Positions 33,943 to 47,666 of a DNA stretch of 64,000 bases are shown piece after piece. A program made the position numbers and the translations under genes. Position 1 is the stretch's first letter; each line of letters begins with the position of its first letter. The notes beneath the pieces are model-generated. The model saw nothing but the letters and a program-made list of their open reading frames with translations, did not search any database and was not told the DNA's origin. The stretch covers positions 66,662,381 through 66,726,380 of the forward strand of contig CM068581.1 of the NCBI GenBank assembly GCA_035048485.1, in the 5' to 3' direction. The DNA is from Pteria penguin (Eukaryota > Mollusca > Bivalvia > Pterioida > Pteriidae).

Positions 33943-34085
33943 AGGATCTGAAATGAATTTTCATATTATAAGGTATTTATGGAACGAGTTGTTTGTTTTA
34001 TATCCCCGAGTCTTGGCGAGAGGATATAAAACATACAACGAGTTTCATAAAAACCGTATGAAATGAAACTTCATTTCAGATTCCT
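33943..34085. mobile_element. 143-bp hairpin MITE
   Basis: The left arm aggatctgaaatgaattttc pairs with the right end cattTcagattcct, and the pairing continues inward through gttttatatcc and its complement, leaving a small loop. It lies about 250 bp upstream of the cysteine-rich gene 2 start, next to a TATATATAG. Confidence 0.75.
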
Positions 34086-34559
34086 TTTACCACATGTTTA
34101 CACTCAGTTTAAAGGTATTTATTTCATCAAACACCAGCTTGACACAATTCTTTTCCACGCTATGACGTCACCTATGTCATAAATTAATTTATGACCTAGC
34201 GATATTTCACTGCATAAACAGAAAAACATGTGATTAAATGCAAATATGACATATTTTTAAGTTTGACTAATTTCTTCTTCATTAAATAAAATGTTATGAT
34301 GTCAGAAGTAGCCTACTGTAAATTTTTATAACATTAGACATACGGCATCATTTAAATTGTGGCTGTAAATTTTCAAAAAATAGCACAAATATATCAGTAT
34401 GTTCCTTATATATTTAATTGTCATCTTTCCCTTCCTAAGAGGGATGATAGAAGGCATGCAGATCTTTAATTTAAAAATCACTCTTTTATTTGATGAAAAA
34501 TGCAATTTTCAATTTTAGCCAAAATTTCCTCGGTCATATTGTTCTCGAATATTAGGTTC
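34086..34559. other. Intergenic, no gene found
   Basis: AT-rich non-coding sequence between the hairpin element and the 25-bp satellite. Confidence 0.4.
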
Positions 34560-36336
34560 CTATGACTGTTAATACTACAGATATTTATAGCTATTGATGC
34601 TACATATATCTATTACTACTAATACTACAAATATCTATGACTACTAATACTACAGATATTTATAACTATTGATACTATATATATCTATGACTACTAATGC
34701 TACATATATTTATGACTACTAATACTACATATATTTATGACTACTAATACTACAGATATTTATGACTACTAATACTACAGATATTTATGATTACTAATAC
34801 TACATATATTTATGACTACTAATACTACAGATATTTATGTCTATTGATACTACATATATCTATGACTACTAATACTACATATATTTATGACTACTAATAC
34901 TACATATATTTATGACTACTAATACTACAGATATTTATAACTATTGATACTACATATATTTATGACTACTAATACTACATATATTTATGACTACTAATAC
35001 TACATATATTTATGACTCCTAATACTACATATATTTATGACTACTAATACTACATATATTTATGACTACTAATACTACAGATATTTATAACTATTGATAC
35101 TACATATATTTATGACTACTAATACTACATATATTTATGACTACTAATACTACATATATTTATGACTACTAATACTACATATATTTATGACTCCTAATAC
35201 TATATATATTTATGACTACTAATACTACAGATATTTATGACTACTAATACTACAGATATTTATGACTACTAATACTACAGATATTTATGACTACTAATAC
35301 TACATATATTTATGACTACTAATACTATATATATTTATGACTATTAATACTACATATGTCATGACTACTAATACTACATATAGTTATGACTACAATCTGA
35401 TTAAAACCATATCTTTATTCCGCTTCTCTATTTGTCCCATTACGGATAAACATCTGGCGAAACTCCGTAAGGGGTCATGTTTTGGTGAACTCTGATTATC
35501 AGCCAATCAGTGGATCGCCTACAAAATTCCTAGGAATGAAATTAACATCCACAGCGTGCTTGACCCACAAGGTAGCTTTGGAACATTGTTTGTTACATAA
35601 TGCGTCACTATCACGTGCCTAGCCGAGTGATTGATTGGCTATGGGAAATAACGGTTTCGGTGACTGAAACGTCATCAGAGTTCACCAGAACATGACCCCT
35701 TACGGAGTTTCGCCAGATCTTTATCCGCAATGGGACAAATAGAGAAGCGGAATAAAGATATGGTTTTCATCAGATTGTTATGACTCCTAATACTACAGAT
35801 ATTTATGACTACTAATACCACATGTATTTATGACTACTAATACTACATAGGTTTATAACTACTAATACTACATATATTTAGGACTACTAATATTACATAT
35901 ATTTATGGCTACTAATACTACATATATTTATGACTATTAGTACTACATATACTTATGACTACTAATACTACATATATTTATGACTACTAATACTACAGAT
36001 ATTTATGACTATTAATAATACAGATAATGAAAACTACTAACACTACAGATGTTTATGACTACTAATACTACATATTTTTACGACAGCTAATATTACAGAT
36101 TTTATGACTACTAATGCTACAGATTTTTATGGTTACTAAAGCTAAATGTTCACCAAAACTACAGATTTTTATGACTGTTAATACTACATGTACAGATTTT
36201 TATGACGGTTAATACTAGATGTTTAACTGCCAATGCTACATATTTCTATGACTGCTAATGCTCAGATTTCATCTTAACTAATAATACAGGTTTTTATTAT
36301 CACTACTTATACTACAGATTTTTATGACGGTTAATA
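34560..36336 (+). repeat. 25-bp satellite array (interrupted)
   Basis: Units of the type gactactaatactacatata-tttat, with catat/cagat variants, repeated about 50 times in all. They are most uniform at 34680-35380 and more diverged towards both ends. Interrupted by the MITE at 35393-35777 and bounded at the right by the mariner relic. Confidence 0.96.
35393..35777. mobile_element. hAT-like MITE inserted in the satellite
   Basis: Terminal inverted repeats of about 100 bp: the left begins caatctgattaaaaccatat and the right ends in its near complement. The inner halves include ccgtaaggggtcatgtt and its complement. Flanked by TTATGACT at 35384-35391 and 35778-35785; the 8-bp duplication suggests hAT, though the host array contains the same motif. 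There is no coding potential. Confidence 0.85.
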
Positions 36337-37441
36337 CGAGGTACGATCGAAAATTTCTCGGTCTGATATATTTTGATACAATAAATAAGTACTATCAATC
36401 AAAGCATTATTCCATCATATTGAATGTTTTTGAAAGAGAGAATAGTATTTTTGATAAAAAAAAACCCCCGGAATTCACTGTTGAAATGTGCATTGTTTGT
36501 CAAACCGGCATAATGGAGAAAATTGAAGTTAGAGCAGTGATTCAGTACATGTATCTATGTGAGACCGGGATATCTCCTGAGGAAATCCATTAGGACTTCA
36601 TGAAAACCCTTGAGAAGGAGTGACATGACGTTCCGAGAAGGCTACCACAGACGACAACGTTGATATCAATTTTAACCCATTGAGCATGTCTAAGGCCACG
36701 GCTAGATAGGTCCCTAAAATGTTGACTGAAGACCAAGAGAGAAACCGCTATGTTTAGAACTTTGCATCGTTGGTTTCTGTCCTATAACATATTTGAAATA
36801 TTCTGATATTTAAATAAGCATAATGACTACTATTTAAGAATATTTCAAATATGTCATAGGACATTTCGCTATGAAGATAATCCCGAGGATTCCGAATCGA
36901 AGAAACAAAGCATGCAGTGGAATTAACCTGGCTTATCCCTTCCTAAGAATCCAAGAGAGTTTCATCAGCTGCCCATGGCAAAGGTATAGCCTGTATCTGT
37001 TGGGACTGTCGGGGAAAAGTCATGATTGATAGTTTGAAAAAGAGAGAACCATTTATGGTGCATATTATGCAAATGAATGACATAGGTTGCAAACGTGGAG
37101 AGGAAAGCTTACCAGAACAATCTTGCAAGGTAATGAACCCGCTCACACTTCCCATGTTGCCATGATGGCTGGGACATAATGCAGCTTCGAGATTCCCCCA
37201 TATATTCTCCAGATTCAGCCCCATCTGTCTTCTATCTATACCTACGCAGTAAGAATTCTGGAAGCAATTAAGGTGTCATGGAAACTGTATATAAGTAATT
37301 AGGGACCAGAATGAATCTTTCTATATTGAAGGGATTCAGAAATTGGAACAGAGACGAAGAAACTGCACGTCGGTGAAAGGAGATTATCGTCAATGTTATA
37401 CTGTGAAAGGTGGCAAAGGCCATATGACAGTTAGTACAAGT
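36337..37441 (+). pseudogene. Mariner-family transposase relic
   Basis: Starts at TA-CGAGGTACGATCGAAAA, a typical mariner terminal repeat following a TA. An N-terminal helix-turn-helix part is readable (MEKIEVRAVIQYMYLCET), then stops and frameshifts. Further on the catalytic-core pieces WDCRGKVMIDSLKK and ILQGNEPAHTS are recognisable. The latter has Gly where the second catalytic Asp should be, so the copy is dead for several independent reasons. An 84-bp hairpin interrupts it. The right terminal repeat was not found. Confidence 0.8.
36779..36862. mobile_element. 84-bp hairpin element inside the mariner relic
   Basis: gtcctataacatatttgaaa at the left pairs with tttcaaatatgtcataggac at the right, arms about 25 bp. 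It splits the transposase relic, so it inserted later. Confidence 0.75.
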
Positions 37442-37547
37442 TACGTCCCTTGACGTCACACGGTATGGTATGCAAGGTGAATTAATTATAAACCACTTGC
37501 TAAGAATTTCCCATATTCTTTAAATTATATTGCTAAATATATATAAA

Positions 37548-37808
37548 GCCGGCGTGGCCTAGTGTTATCGCGCTGGACTCCTGATCGGGAGGTCGGGGTT
37601 CGATTCCCGCTCTGGTCATGCCGGTGTCCTATTTTTCGGATGAGACAGTAAAAACCGAGGCCCCGTGTCGCGGTATGCATGGCACGTTAAAGATCCCTCA
37701 CTGCTTCGGATGGTTCCATTGCAAAGGTCAAAATTTGTATGCCCCGCATCAGGCAGATGCCGTCACCATATACGTGAAATATTCGTGGTGTGACGTTAAA
37801 CAAAAATC
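37548..37808 (+). mobile_element. tRNA-derived SINE family A, full length
   Basis: The clearest plus-strand copy. Head gccggcgtggcctagtgtta and ggttcgattcccg (A- and B-box), body with gagacagtaaaaaccgaggc, end attcgtggtgtgacgttaaa-caaaaatc. Followed by a (TA)n tract. Confidence 0.92.
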
Positions 37809-37840
37809 ATTGTATATATATATGATGACCGTCGCTTCTT

Positions 37841-37940
<100 letters not shown>

Positions 37941-38286
37941 ATCGTATTATTAGACTAGTGTTTTGTATATAGTTTTCTTTTTCCATATGTCTATTTATGT
38001 AGTAGTGTAGTACTGAGGAAGGGGCAGATCACCTCGAAAACTGATGTTTTTTTTCAAAGATACACCAGTGGCGACACCTGCAATTGTACCTTTCCTAGGT
38101 CGTACAACCTTCATAATTCTTGTGCCTATTTATTTAAAAAATACAAAGATTCTGAATAATGTTGCTCTCTTAAATCCGTTAACCGTGGATGTTAGCCGTT
38201 TTGAAATTGTTCAAACGTTACCGAATCTAGTCTCGAGGAGGCCTGCACATTATAGACACTTTTTTTATTTTTTATTTTTATTTCTC

Positions 38287-38287
<1 letters not shown>

Positions 38288-38340
<53 letters not shown>
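38288..38340. repeat. (GT)n microsatellite
   Basis: Pure GT dinucleotides. The 176-codon open frame across it (38044-38574) has no recognisable domain. Confidence 0.97.
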
Positions 38341-38342
<2 letters not shown>

Positions 38343-40124
38343 GAAGAAGATGTTGTTTCTAAATTTCATTTTAATTGAAAGGAAAAGCATCAGAGAAAGT
38401 ATCGATGACGCATACATTTGGTACTGTGAGGATAAGATTTCTATTACATATGCATTAATATTACTTTTATTAGCAATGCTTCGAAAATTCCAGGGGGGGG
38501 GGGGGGGCGTCTACGTCATTTATTTTGAAACATGTACATGTATTTTCAATGTGGAATTACGAATGCCTGTGTAAAAATGAGCTGCTTGAAAATGGCCAGA
38601 ATATGATTGCGAACCACGGGAGGTAACTCCCATTGTATTCTGACCTATTGAAAACTATCTGAACAATTAGTGAACGGTTCCTAGATTACACACAATGCAA
38701 CCTACTGATAATAACAATATCTAGGTATAGGCAAATGATATATTGCAATAATTACGGTTCATCAAGGCTACAGATTCTGAAGACGACCAAAAGCGGATGA
38801 GGATGGTATTGTTTTTCTGGGCTTTCCACATCCTCCGGGAGGACGATTCGGGGATTGGTCGTACGGAGCCTGGGGGTGGTCAGTTGTTAGGACATAAAAC
38901 AATAAACAAGAGCGAGAATACGAGTAGTCAGAAATGCGAGACCCAAGCACGAGACTTGGGTCTGAATTCCTCATATAGAGAGAATCGACCAAAATCGAAA
39001 CGTTTTATTATTCACCATTCGCTTTGTTATTCACATTTACATCCTAACCATAATGTTTTAGGTCAAAAAATTTAATATAAGTCCTGTAGCAAGTGGTTTT
39101 TAATAATATTCCCTCATACTGCATTCGAATCGAAATTTACCATAATCTAAAAAAAAAAGAAAGAAATCGTGAAAAAAAAAAAAATCATAAAGGATTTTAT
39201 CGAACTTTCTGATATGGAAGCATCATAGTTTGGACATAAGCAAGTGTATGGCAAAGCGAATGGCAAGTAATATTCTACCAAGAAATTTGGGCTTTTGTTT
39301 TATCGGTTCCCAACGACTCTTTCTACAGGAGAAATTAAGACCCAAGTCTCATGCTTCGGTCTGACATTACGGACTAGAGGGAAAGTAGATTTGAGCAAGC
39401 ATTGAGCGGGTATGAACACGCTTCACTGTTGCGCCTTATGAAAGGGCACGATATGAAAATCCAAAGGAAGGCTATGAGTGCTGATGGTTCTTAAACGATG
39501 TTTCCAGTAAAGACCACGTTGATTTAATTTTTAATGTCCGTAGAAAATGATTTTAATTACAAGATTTATTATTTTTACAAGAATAATCATGAATATTTAC
39601 GGTTAAAGTATTTCTAGTGATCATTGAATTTCGAGTGTCTTTAAGAATAACACACACTATAGATGACATCTTTCCATTGCCCACTTTTTAGATACTTGTT
39701 TCGAATTGACAGATGTTTTACCAGCTTGTCAGAAATTATGTCGACTTGTCATAAATCATATTGCCTCGTTAGATTTAGAGTTTTAACCCCCGATAGGTCA
39801 ATGTGATGTCCATTTGTCAAATGTTATATTGACTCGTCAAACTCTTATGTTGACATGTTCATATAATTAACTGACGTTATGGATTCGATGTGCTACCATA
39901 GTCTTACAGTGTGGGGGCCAGTATTTGATGATGGAATATTCTGAGAAAATCACACATTTGATAGATCTATATGCTGGCCAGAGACATATAGTATGTCTCT
40001 GATGCTGGCAGGCTTTCCTTTCTTCTTTTCTGTTTTTGGGTTTTTGGGTTTTTTTTTTTTTTTGGTTTTGGGGGTTTTTTTTGTGTCGTTGTTTACTGAT
40101 CTTTTCTTTTTTGCACTACGCTTA
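38341..40124. other. Intergenic, no gene found
   Basis: Contains related hairpin arms (gacccaagcacgagacttgg at 38940-38960 and a partner-like tctgacattacggact near 39360). Also a hairpin at 39979-40001 whose stem matches the palindrome at 14262, and a T/G-rich tract at 40020-40085. Confidence 0.45.
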
Positions 40125-40350
40125 TTTGACTAACATGTTGACGGCATCTGCCTGACGTTATGCCCAGAAATTCAACACTGTGCGGCAGACCCTGTCACCC
40201 TCCTGACGTAGCGAGAGCTCTCCTACGCATCAAGCCTACCATACACACGGTCACAATTTTTCATCTAGAAGACAAACACAGACGAGACGCTAATGAGATT
40301 GTTACCCATGGCCTCTCGGTCACGACACAAGCAGTTCATCAACTAATTTA
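40125..40350 (-). mobile_element. SINE family A relic, strongly degraded
   Basis: Traces of tgacggcatctgcctga, gtagcgagagctc and tctcggtcacga in the order of a reversed family A copy. Confidence 0.5.
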
Positions 40351-40956
40351 CACCAGCTCTCCAATGAAGACTTGAAACAATCATTAACAGAGGGCGCTCT
40401 CGAAAAATGCATCGACACTTGAGAGATTCCTCTTGTAGTGATTGGACCTCACAGCGGATATAGCCAGCGTGACAGCAATCACTAAAGGAGGGCCCGTAAT
40501 AACACCATTACATGCCGACAAATTTTTACGGTGTTATCATATAGAAGCTTGGATTGAAACACTGACAAGACCTTGAAATATAAATTTTACACAAATATTT
40601 ATAGATGGCTTTTATTATAAATCTACTAAACATATGTGTACAAAGTACTTGTACAAGTTAATATTGTTCTTAACAATCAAGCTTACATACAATAAAATCA
40701 AGATAAAAAATACATATCGAAATAGAAGATAAAAATCTCAATAACTACCCTAAATACATATATAGATTCAAGATTTTTATCAACGTTATAAATCCAAGTG
40801 GTTACATTAATCAATACTGATCTACGCACTGGCCACAATAAAAAAGTTTATACCAGGCTCAGACCGAATTCGAAACCAGGACCTTCTGATTTTGGAATAA
40901 ACTTTTGAAGACCTTAGTTGCACAGACTCCCACAAGCTTCATGAGAAGAATTGTAT

Positions 40957-41220
40957 TGATTGGTTATAATGATTGTCTACGTCATTCCATGGTTTTTTCA
41001 CCTGTATGGTGACGACATCTGTCTGATGCATTGAAGAGTAATTTCTACCTTTGCAACGGACCCATCCGAAGCAGTGAGAGATCTTTTACGTGATACGCCA
41101 ACTTAGGTTTCCACCGTCTCGTCCGAAAGAACGGATACAGGTGTGTCCACGGCGAGTGGGTCGAACCCGGAACCTTTCGGTCACGAGCCGAGCATCGCAT
41201 CCACTGAGCTACATCGCTTC
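40957..41220 (-). mobile_element. SINE family A, full-length relic
   Basis: Reversed family A: tail gattgtctacgtcattcc, body (gcaacggacccatccgaag), head complement with ggtcgaacccggaacc. Confidence 0.82.
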
Positions 41221-41527
41221 AAATAATTCATAAAATCATGAAATGACAACTATAAGTAATATATCTAAATATAGAATGTCAATGTTTATAGTAATATAGA
41301 TATTGCATTACAAAAATCTTACATGATTAGGTTCAAAATATTTTCAACATTATATTAAAAAAATCAACATAGTTATCAATAAAAAGTTCATACGTACGTC
41401 ATGACAATACATTAAACATATATTTCATCATTACATAGAAAATATAATAACCAGAATCTGTGATACAGAAAAAAAATATCATGCAACAGAATTCGATCGA
41501 CAAAAAAATAATAATAATAATATTAAA

Positions 41528-41562
<35 letters not shown>

Positions 41563-41800
41563 TTCTGCATACTCTACCGTTACGAAAAATAAGATATATT
41601 TTTGTTACACTAATATTTAAAACATTTAATATGTTTAAACATTATTATAAAGATTGTTATAATAATATTTAAACATATTAAACGTTTTAAATATTAATGT
41701 AACATTTTCATTAACAATTTTTAAAAAAGTTCTTATGAAAACACATGAAATGCTATCACTAGGTTTGTCTGACAGTAATTCTCTATCACTAATAGATTTT
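41221..41800. other. AT-rich stretch with AAT microsatellite
   Basis: AAT repeats at about 41509-41562 and two inverted segments (taatatttaaaacatttaat at about 41610 and its complement near 41680) that form a hairpin. No gene. Confidence 0.5.
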
Positions 41801-41942
41801 GTTAAGCGCTTGGCTTGCGGCGCCGACGATCCGGGTTCCATTCCCGGGTTGCGCCACTATGTTTAAGATGTTGGTTACCTCCTGCTTCCATGTCGCGATA
41901 TAACTGAAAATTGTTGAAAGCGACGTAAAACACCAATCAACA
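41801..41942 (+). mobile_element. SINE family B, nearly full length
   Basis: gttaagcgcttggcttgcgg, B-box-like ggttccattcccgg, body ttacctcctgcttccatgtc, tail cgtaaaacaccaatcaac. The first bases of the head are missing. Confidence 0.88.
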
Positions 41943-43372
41943 TATAGATTTAACTATAAAATACATTGGTAACAGGCTGAAAACATAGTACATCCCTATA
42001 AAAAACAAATGTTAAAAAAATATAAAGGCAATCAAAGACTATATTGAATGGATTTGCAATGCCGGGAGCATTACAACAAAGTTATGAAACATGTCAACAG
42101 TCAAACTCATATCAAACACAAAATCGAAATTTTTGCTGCCGTCTTTTGCTTTCCTTTAAGGAGTAAATGGTCATGATTTATATGTAACTACATGTATAGC
42201 ACATACAGAGAATCTGTATCATCTTTACAAACATCAATCGTGAAAGTGAAGGCAACATATGTGTTAAACATAATTTTAATGGTCAATGCTGAATAGGATT
42301 TCTGCACAGACTAAACCAAACTCAATCTCCAAATGTAACTCAATAAGACATCAAGGGCAGTTATGTATATTACAATCAATTATACTAATAATTAAACAAA
42401 AATTAAATTTTCCTCAGGGACACGTATACATCAATGATTAGTAAAACAAATTGAATGTAAATGAGCATTTGGAAGTCGAACACAGTAGTAATAGTATTGC
42501 AAGAAAATTCTTTATCACATACGTAAAAGCCTAAATGGCATAATTTCGAACACTTTCTTACTATTCGAGATTTGCGATTGTTCTATATTTTCATTGTTCA
42601 TTAGGTATATACAGCTACATTGTACTTAAAACCATAATAACACTTCAGAATACGACAATAACTCCAACTAATGAAACATAACAGAGACATATATACACAG
42701 AGACTCTGAACATAAACATCCCCCCCCCCCTTTTTTTCAGACTACAGTAACTCACACTAATGAACTATAAACGCTACCTTCCCCCACAAACATACATCGT
42801 TCAACGTTCCTGTATTTCCTACAGCTTTGAAAGCACAGAATATTCTTATACAGTTGTTGACTGGGGTTGAGGTGTTGACCAAAACCACAGACAACGACTG
42901 TTTTGTTATACTTTTATATAAACAAGAAGGAAAGATAACTCTATTTTGAATATGTCCAGGGGTCCTTAATGGGGGCTTGATTTTTAAAGAATTAATTTCA
43001 TCGCCGAAAATGATTAAATTTACCAATATTCAGCGTTTAACTGAGGGAATCAATAAAATAAACTTATATTAAAAAAAAAATTGTTACCATAACGGCATTC
43101 TATATCTCGTCGGTCAACAGTTTGTCACATGACCGGTCCAACAGTCGGTTTTAACAGCTCGTTTGGACCGGCTGTTTTTAACATTCAATTTATTGGACTT
43201 TTTTAAAATATAGATTATTAAGGGTAAAATAGTAAAGGGTATAACAAAGAAAGAATGTTGTATCTCTCTCCTTCTCCTCTATATAATGCCTCTCACAAAT
43301 TTCATAGCATTAGAAAGACATGTTCTATGGAATATGTTTTGAGCTTGCATATTTTGAAGACGAGCAGGCTCG
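41943..43372. other. Intergenic, no gene found
   Basis: AT-rich. An 89-codon minus-strand open frame at 42757-43026 lacks recognisable domains. Part of the right side may be 3' UTR of the HEPN-STAND gene (minus-strand AATAAA at 43194-43189). Confidence 0.4.
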
Positions 43373-43522
43373 GTGAAGTGCCTTGCGGTACATATGATGT
43401 AGATTCGATTCCCGGATTACGGCACTGTTTATAGGAGGTTCGTTACTTGCAGCTTCCATGTCGCTATACTTTACGGGAAAAATGCTTAAAGTCAAATAAA
43501 ACACCAGTCAATCAACCGTTGT
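43373..43522 (+). mobile_element. SINE family B relic
   Basis: Degraded head (gtagattcgattcccgg) and body (cttgcagcttccatgtcgct), tail aaaacaccagtcaatcaacc. It is probably in the 3' UTR region of the minus-strand gene. Confidence 0.7.
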
Positions 43523-43735
43523 TAATAGGCCTTTTTCTTATTGATCTTGTATTTCATTCCATGCCAGACTTACAATAATTTGCCGTAAAAATTTGTGTCA
43601 TTTTACTCTGACATCACTATGCCAGCATTAAAGTCATAATGAAAATCCCGACAAAAGTACCATGTTTGGCATACGGCCCCTTTCATCATGTAAAATGGGA
43701 AAATCATCTATTAAGTTTTAAACTTCATTCCTTGA

Positions 43736-46700
43736 TTAGCACATCCATGTTATGTCATCAGAACTTTGAATTTCAAAAGGAATTCTTTCCACAATAGGCT
43801 GCGCTCGATTCACATTGTCAGGCACATGTGGAGTTTGTCTTTCACCTTTTTCCTGTAGCCGTGGGGCTTCATTCTGTACATGTATTTGCTCATCTTGTTT
43901 CTCAACCTCGCTTACACTCTCTGGAATTGAGTCGTCAAGGCACATTTCACTACCATATTCTAAGTCTGTGTCATCGCTTAATGTTTCAAAGTCTAAAGAA
44001 CAGAGAACAGAAGACACTTTTTCTAGAAAAGAAACAAAGTTTTTACTCAAAACACGTCCTGTATATCCAATAGAAACATCTCTAACATTTTTCAGTTGTC
44101 CCGAGTAAAGAGCTTCAACATGTTTAAATTTCTCCTCCAGTATTTCTAATATTTTGGTTTGCTCCTGAGCCGCAGATTTCAGACTTTTTAAGACCTGCTT
44201 TCTGTTTCCTGCATCTGGGCAATGATCTAAAGGGAACTTCTCCTCACCATCTTTAGACTTAATCTGCACATTGAACAAGAGCAAGAGCGCAAACCGGATA
44301 TACAATTCCAGGTCTACGATTGGATGGTCTCTGCTTAGACATCTAACAACATTGTGAGCAGGAGTGCGTTCCGAGTCATCTATATCACTAATAAAACCCT
44401 TATCTTTTAATCCAGCTTCTTTATTTTCTAAAATCTTGGTTATACACAACACTCGACTGTGTGAACCAACAGAGGCGGCCAAGTTGAGGTAAGTCTGACT
44501 ATCATTGTCTTTCAAATCTATCCAATTGCTATGTAATTTCAATGTAGTTAAGATTGAGTACGTTAGCCAATCTGACTGTTTCTTTTCAATGCAGTAATGA
44601 AACGGTGTCATTCCATATCTATCTTGTAAATTAACATCTCCACCACATTTCACAAAGAACTCAAGCACTTGCTTTCGATCAGTTTTTTGAACTGCATCAA
44701 AGAGAGGCGTCAATTTATGTTTGTTGCAACAATTTACAATGTCTTTGGTGACACTGAACAGTTTGCCTTCTGACGGAAGTGACAAAAGTGACATAATCTC
44801 TGTATCACTTCTGTCTGACTGTATTAAGAGGTGAATACAGGAGTTTTCATCCTTGTCTTTGCATTTGGGATCCGCCCCGGATTCTATCAAGCACCTGATA
44901 TGAGATTTTTGCGTTTTCTTTCGGCATGCTATGTGTAATGGTGTTTTTCCTTCCCTGTCTCTTTTATTAACAGAGAAGCCAAACTTCAAAAGACAGTCTA
45001 AAATGTTTTTGTCCACTGATCTGCTACCACTACAATATCCAATGTCAGCCAATTTATGGAAGATATTTTGTTCCTCTGGTTTTTCTTTTCCTAGTAAATT
45101 GTTTTGTCCAAGAGCTTCAATTACTGAAGCTGAAAGGATGCATCTCTCTGCTAACCAAATCAAAGTGTCCTGTACTTTTGTTTCTGGTAGGCAACCACAC
45201 TTCTGAATAAAATATTTAGCCGTTTTCGGTTTTTTGTTCGATAACTGTAATGACAATTCAACTATTCCAGCTGGACAATTCTCTTCCCAATTAAAAAAGA
45301 AATTTTCATCATTCGATTTTCCCAAGATATCTTGACATATCTTTAATGTGTGTTCGTCACTGAGTGGAGACATCACACAGTAATGAAGGTATGTCCTCCC
45401 ACCCAAATCCATCTTCTTCAAATCTGATGCTTTTTCCAATAAAACAGTAAGGACATCATAATGACTATCATATGGTAAACTTTCCTGATTTGGTGTCACG
45501 TTTCCATGCGAACAACCCGGGCCACCTAGATCTTTGCTATTGATGATGTCTTCGGGAACGTCACATTGACTTGGATCACTTAATGAATTGCCGATTCTGT
45601 CCAGTTCACTGAAATCTGCTTGGAATGCAAGATGTACTATGTCTTGACCTTTCGCATTCACACGGTGAATATCGGCGTGCAAGTCCAATAAAGAGACAAT
45701 AAAAACCTTATCTACCTTTTTGCTCTTTAAATTATCAACCAATGAAGTACAGGCAAATGCAAGAGGGGTTAAATCATCCTTATTGACAATATCTATGCAT
45801 TTAAACTCTGGTAATTCAACCAGCTTCTGCAAAAGTTTAACCTTTTCGCTGGTTTCCATGTCATACATCTGTACCACAAAGTGAAGTGGAAAGAAAACGG
45901 GTGATTCTTCTTTGTACCATTGAGACTGTGACAACAAATGTAAAGTTTTTTCCCTTGTGTCTTGTGTAGAATTTAATTTCAAAACACAACACTGGAGCAG
46001 ATTTTTTCCAGCTTTGTTTTCACAGTTCAAGTTGACTTTGTATCTCATTGATTGTATCAGTTGAAAAACTCCAACGACTTCTTCATCAGACATAGTTGAA
46101 TAGATAAGATGATGAGCAAAGGTGCATCCATCCTCATCTGGTAAATTTAAATCCATGTCCAATTCTGATCTTTGTATTAAAAAACAAATGTTGTACTTGC
46201 TGCAGTTTCTATGCATGGTCTCCATCATGAGAGCCTTAAGAGTCATCGGAAGAAGCTTTGAATGTTTAAGATTCCATTTATGTATCAGGTCGTCCATTAT
46301 TTTCATTCTATTTGAGGGATCAGATGTTTCTTTTAACGTAGTTAGAACATTATCATAGAGAGACTCTGACTCCAGGTCTACCCCATATCTCTCAAATGTT
46401 TGTTTTAACTGTTCTGAAAAACTGAAATTCTTCAAAAATGAAATGAAAATTTCCCAAGTGTTACATGCATCTTGATTATGCAGTATCTTGATGACTTGTT
46501 TGAAAGGATTTTCACAATTGTCATCACTTTTCCTGACATTTTTGTACTGATCTGCGACTTCAGAAACATTATTTTGACTAGTGCTGCTAATGTTGAAAGT
46601 TGGTAAATTATCAAACTCCTTCAAACCCATTATAAAAGCTGGCCGACAAAGATCAACATAATTACATTCTGCTGCATGCCAAATAAATTTCCATCCTTTC

Positions 46701-47635
46701 CAATTGTTGTGAGGGATACATGCCTCCTTCTTCAAAAGATACTGAATCATATCACCTGATTCAGCCATGGCCGCTGCCTCTAAAGGGCAGAGATGATGAA
46801 CATTTTCTTGGCTTTTATTCCAGCATGCACTGCAATAATTTTGATGTGCACCTAAGTCTATCAACTTCTCAATGATATCCATTTTCCTTGAATATCTGCA
46901 TGCACTCATCAAACCATTTGACAGAAGTTTTATATATCCTGATTGAGAGGTATGCATTTCACTAGACTGGTTGGATTTGACATCTTCAGCATATTGAAGA
47001 CAAAGATCTCTCAGGAATTCAGGTTCAATGCTTAAAGCATAATCTAGAACTGTGCTTTTTTCAGAGACGTCTTCTGATGACAGCATGATGTACCTAAATA
47101 CTAATTTCATTTCTGTGCCAGAACCTGTAAAAGGAAAAATCCTGCTGATGTGTTCCTCAGAATCCACCACCTGCTTGAAAGCTTCCACAAAGGCCTCTTC
47201 TTCCCACATTTCATGTCTGCACATTGCCTTGACATTTCCATTCAGAATCTCTTTCACCATTCTTCTGCTCAATAATTGTAGTTTTTCATGTTCCTTTTCG
47301 TCAATGACAATTGTTTCTTCTTTTGATTCTGACCTATATAAACGTACACTGTGCACCAGAGTGTCCACATCCATCAGATCCACAGCTTTTGGGAAATGCA
47401 AATTTGCAAAGTGAACTTTTACGGCTTCTTTTATCTTCTCATGAGCAAATTTATATTGATCCTCATTGACTTTCACTATCATATGTTCTTCCTGGAGATG
47501 CTGTGCTAATGGTAAAATCTCTTTCTTTACAATTGTTTTAGTAAAGTTTAACTTAATGCCTCTTGATTTGAACAGGTGACTACAACACTTGATGTCACTT
47601 AGATTGAGAGCTTCTTGGAAAATATCTGTCTTTTC

Positions 47636-47666
<31 letters not shown>

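Noticed and set aside
37548..37620. Possible functional tRNA gene
   Set aside because: The tRNA-like head is followed by the full SINE body and does not form a convincing complete cloverleaf; the same holds for 9767, 11764-11936, 18235 and 19705.
42757..43026. 89-codon minus-strand open frame downstream of the HEPN-STAND stop
   Set aside because: No domain, no splice partner; more likely 3' UTR or intergenic sequence.
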